From an uncultured Clostridia bacterium (lineage in GTDB: Bacteria > Bacillota > Clostridia > Oscillospirales > Acutalibacteraceae): 7,559 nt of DNA. The DNA lies in NCBI GenBank assembly GCA_946409885.1, contig CAMJYF010000074.1, positions 1 through 7,559 on the forward strand, given 5' to 3'. The position numbers and the translations under genes are program-made. Under the pieces are notes generated by a model, which was not told the DNA's origin, did no database searches, and worked only from the letters and a program-made list of their open reading frames with translations. Shown here in pieces: positions 6,169 through 7,559 of this stretch; position 1 is the stretch's first letter, and every line of letters starts with the position of its first letter.

Positions 6169-6222
6169 TATTTTAATCATAAGATGGTATCTTTTCTATA
6201 TTCTTCTTGCGGAGGATGGCGC

Positions 6223-6786
6223 ATGAAACTGAAGGAGCTTTACGAAAAGCTGTACGACAAGGTGTTTTCCGTCGGATTTTTCAGAATGTTTCTGAAAATC
6301 CCCGGGGTGGAGCCTCTGCTGCGGTACGAGACGGTGTCTTACCTGTTCTTCGGCGTGATGACCACCGTGGTGAATTTTATCGCCACCGGCGTCTGTGTGC
6401 GCCTGCTGGGGGAGGGGTATTCCGAAAGGATCCTGTGCCGCCCCTTCGGGTTTGCTTTCCGCTGGACCTACGCGGTGCAGGCCATCGCCTGGATCTGCTC
6501 CGTCCTGTTCGCGTTTGTCACCAACAAGTGTTTTGTGTTTGAAAGCCGTTCGTGGAAAATGCCCCGTGTGCTGCGCGAGCTGGTCTCCTTCGTTGGTTCC
6601 CGCCTGCTGTCCTTCCTGCTGTTTGAGGAGCTGCTGTTCGGATTGATCGAAAAGCTGCTGGAGAAGCCTCTGTCCTCCAATGCCGCGTTCTGGGCGGCGA
6701 AGATCTCCGCCGGCATTCTTGTCATCGTGTTCAACTACGTGGCCAGCAAGCTGGTGATCTTTAAGAAGAAGGAAGAAACGCCATGA
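6223..6786 (+). CDS. GtrA-family four-helix membrane protein
   Basis: Predicted 187-residue integral membrane protein of the GtrA family. Characterised relatives take part in moving polyprenyl-phosphate-linked sugars across the membrane for surface glycan or teichoic acid decoration. Four hydrophobic segments lie at about residues 38-61 (with YLFFGVMTTVVNF at 40-52), 84-106 (AIAWICSVLFAFVTNKCFVF at 87-106), 118-143 and 155-180 (FNYVASKLVIFKKK at 170-183). The conserved AFVTNK-x-FVF and NYVASK-x-x-IF motifs are the family hallmarks. An N-terminal amphipathic region of about 35 residues precedes helix 1, and the C-terminus is Lys-rich, as expected for a cytoplasmic tail. The ATG at 6223 is chosen because GGAGG lies 7 bases upstream; an in-frame ATG at 6184 has no ribosome site. 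Its stop overlaps the start of the LytTR regulator, so it is the first gene of a coupled operon. The sugar carried is unknown. Confidence 0.9.
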   Translation: MKLKELYEKLYDKVFSVGFFRMFLKIPGVEPLLRYETVSYLFFGVMTTVVNFIATGVCVRLLGEGYSERILCRPFGFAFRWTYAVQAIAWICSVLFAFVTNKCFVFESRSWKMPRVLRELVSFVGSRLLSFLLFEELLFGLIEKLLEKPLSSNAAFWAAKISAGILVIVFNYVASKLVIFKKKEETP

Positions 6787-7496
6787 TCTCGGTGGCTGTC
6801 TGCGACGATGAAAAAGCGGTGCGCGAATACATCCGGGAGGCCGTGCTGAACAGCCTGGCGGAGATGGACCTGGACGGCCGGGTGACGGAGTTTGACGACG
6901 GCGAGCCCCTGTGCGCCGCCTATGAAAACGGCACGGCGGATTTTGACCTGCTGCTGCTGGATATCACCATGAAGCGGCGGGACGGGCTTTCCGCCGCCAA
7001 GCGCATCCGGGAGTTTGACCGGGACGTGATGATCGTGTTCATCACCGCCTCCGCCGAGCACGTTTTTTCGGGGTATGAGGTGCGGGCCTTCCGCTACCTG
7101 CTGAAGCCCGAGCTGGCCCACGGCTTCGCCGGGGTGTTCCGGGAGTGCGTGGCGGAGCTGACGAAATCCAACGAGGTGCGCTACACCTTCCGCACGGTGT
7201 CGGAGCAGATCTCGCTGCCCATCCGGGATATTCTGTATTTTGAAAGCGACAAGCGGAAGGTGACCGTGCGCTGCGTTTCCGGCAAGACCTTTTCCTTTTA
7301 CGCCAAGCTGGACGCGGTGCAGGCGGAGCTGAAGAACCGGGATTTCGTCCGCTGCCACCAGAGCTATCTGGTCAACGCCAAAAAGATCCTGTCCGTGCGT
7401 TCTGCCGAGCTGGAGCTGGACGGCGGCGCGGTGCTGCCGGTGAGCAAGCACCGGGCCAAGGAGACGAACGAGGCGTTCCTGTGGGCGATGAGGTGA
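6783..7496 (+). CDS. LytTR-family response regulator (LytR/AgrA type)
   Basis: Predicted 237-residue two-component response regulator. The receiver domain covers residues about 2-125, with acidic pocket Asp8/Asp9, phospho-acceptor Asp60 (in LLLLDITM), Thr88 (FITAS) and Lys108 (YLLKP), all present, so it should be phosphorylated normally. The LytTR DNA-binding domain covers about 135-235, recognisable from DILYFESDKRKV (149-160), FVRCHQSYLVN (188-198) and LPVSKHRAKE (218-227). LytTR proteins bind paired direct repeats and control surface, virulence, bacteriocin or competence functions in Firmicutes. The ATG overlaps the GtrA stop in an ATGA arrangement, which implies translational coupling. 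A start codon for a further gene, probably its sensor kinase, lies directly after its stop. Being encoded with a GtrA protein suggests it governs a surface-glycan trait, but its targets are unknown. Confidence 0.95.
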   Translation: MISVAVCDDEKAVREYIREAVLNSLAEMDLDGRVTEFDDGEPLCAAYENGTADFDLLLLDITMKRRDGLSAAKRIREFDRDVMIVFITASAEHVFSGYEVRAFRYLLKPELAHGFAGVFRECVAELTKSNEVRYTFRTVSEQISLPIRDILYFESDKRKVTVRCVSGKTFSFYAKLDAVQAELKNRDFVRCHQSYLVNAKKILSVRSAELELDGGAVLPVSKHRAKETNEAFLWAMR

Positions 7497-7499
7497 AAT

Positions 7500-7559
7500 G
7501 TGAGTACTGAAATGCTGTACACCACCGCCAAGGCGTTTGCCGCCGTGTTTGAGATCATG
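7500..7559 (+). CDS. 5' end of a downstream gene, probably the partner sensor kinase (partial)
   Basis: A GTG start at 7500 opens a frame that stays open to the window edge, giving MSTEMLYTTAKAFAAVFEIM (20 residues). The end of the regulator gene supplies a GAGGTGA ribosome-like sequence just upstream (7490-7496), and the start lies 4 bases after the regulator stop, so the two genes are tightly linked. An in-frame ATG at 7512 is an alternative start. The visible peptide is mostly hydrophobic and could be the beginning of a first membrane helix, as in AgrC-like GHKL histidine kinases that commonly follow LytTR regulators. No kinase motif is visible, so the identity comes from context only. Confidence 0.5.
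   Translation, partial: MSTEMLYTTAKAFAAVFEIM

Noticed and set aside
6184..6222. Upstream in-frame ATG for the GtrA protein
   Set aside because: There is no ribosome site before 6184, and it lies only about 9 bases from the predicted transcript start. The ATG at 6223 has GGAGG at the right distance.
6735..7451. 238-codon minus-strand open frame
   Set aside because: It is antisense to the LytTR regulator, which has all receiver and LytTR motifs.

Overview
The window suggests a GC-rich Gram-positive Firmicute of the Clostridia type, such as a gut Oscillospiraceae/Ruminococcaceae-like organism. This is inferred from gene content (lipobox lipoprotein with a TTAAP tail, Ig-like/NodB deacetylase, TPR/RCC1-like membrane protein, LytTR regulator), from strong GGAGG-type ribosome binding sites, and from GC-rich genes separated by AT-rich promoter regions with canonical sigma-A boxes. 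The species cannot be fixed from sequence alone. I see no rRNA, tRNA, CRISPR array, transposase or phage gene.

Layout. (1) Positions 87-3197, minus strand: a likely three-gene envelope operon, transcribed lipoprotein, then glycerophosphodiester phosphodiesterase, then membrane-anchored polysaccharide deacetylase. It ends at a hairpin terminator near the left edge. (2) Positions 3198-3446: a 249-base AT-rich divergent control region. It has a sigma-A promoter facing each way and two evenly spaced T-N11-A dyads of the kind LysR-type regulators bind. (3) Positions 3447-4361, plus strand: a LysR-family regulator. (4) Positions 4362-4554: a gene-free convergent region with hairpins. (5) Positions 4555-6051, minus strand: a membrane-anchored protein with a TPR-like stretch followed by RCC1-like repeats. 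(6) Positions 6052-6222: a second divergent control region with promoters both ways and a perfect inverted repeat. (7) Positions 6223-7559, plus strand: a GtrA-family membrane protein, translationally coupled to a LytTR response regulator, then the first codons of another gene that is probably the partner sensor kinase and is cut off by the window end.

How the parts may work together. The LysR regulator probably controls itself and the divergent envelope operon through the shared region. The products of that operon act on or at the cell envelope: a surface lipoprotein, phosphodiester/glycerophosphate turnover, and deacetylation of an extracellular glycan. The right-hand unit looks like a two-component system co-transcribed with a GtrA-type transporter of lipid-linked sugars, suggesting a sensory system tied to surface glycosylation. 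It may share control with the divergent TPR/RCC1-like protein. These links are inferred from gene order and promoter structure. No gene-free stretch is longer than about 250 bases.
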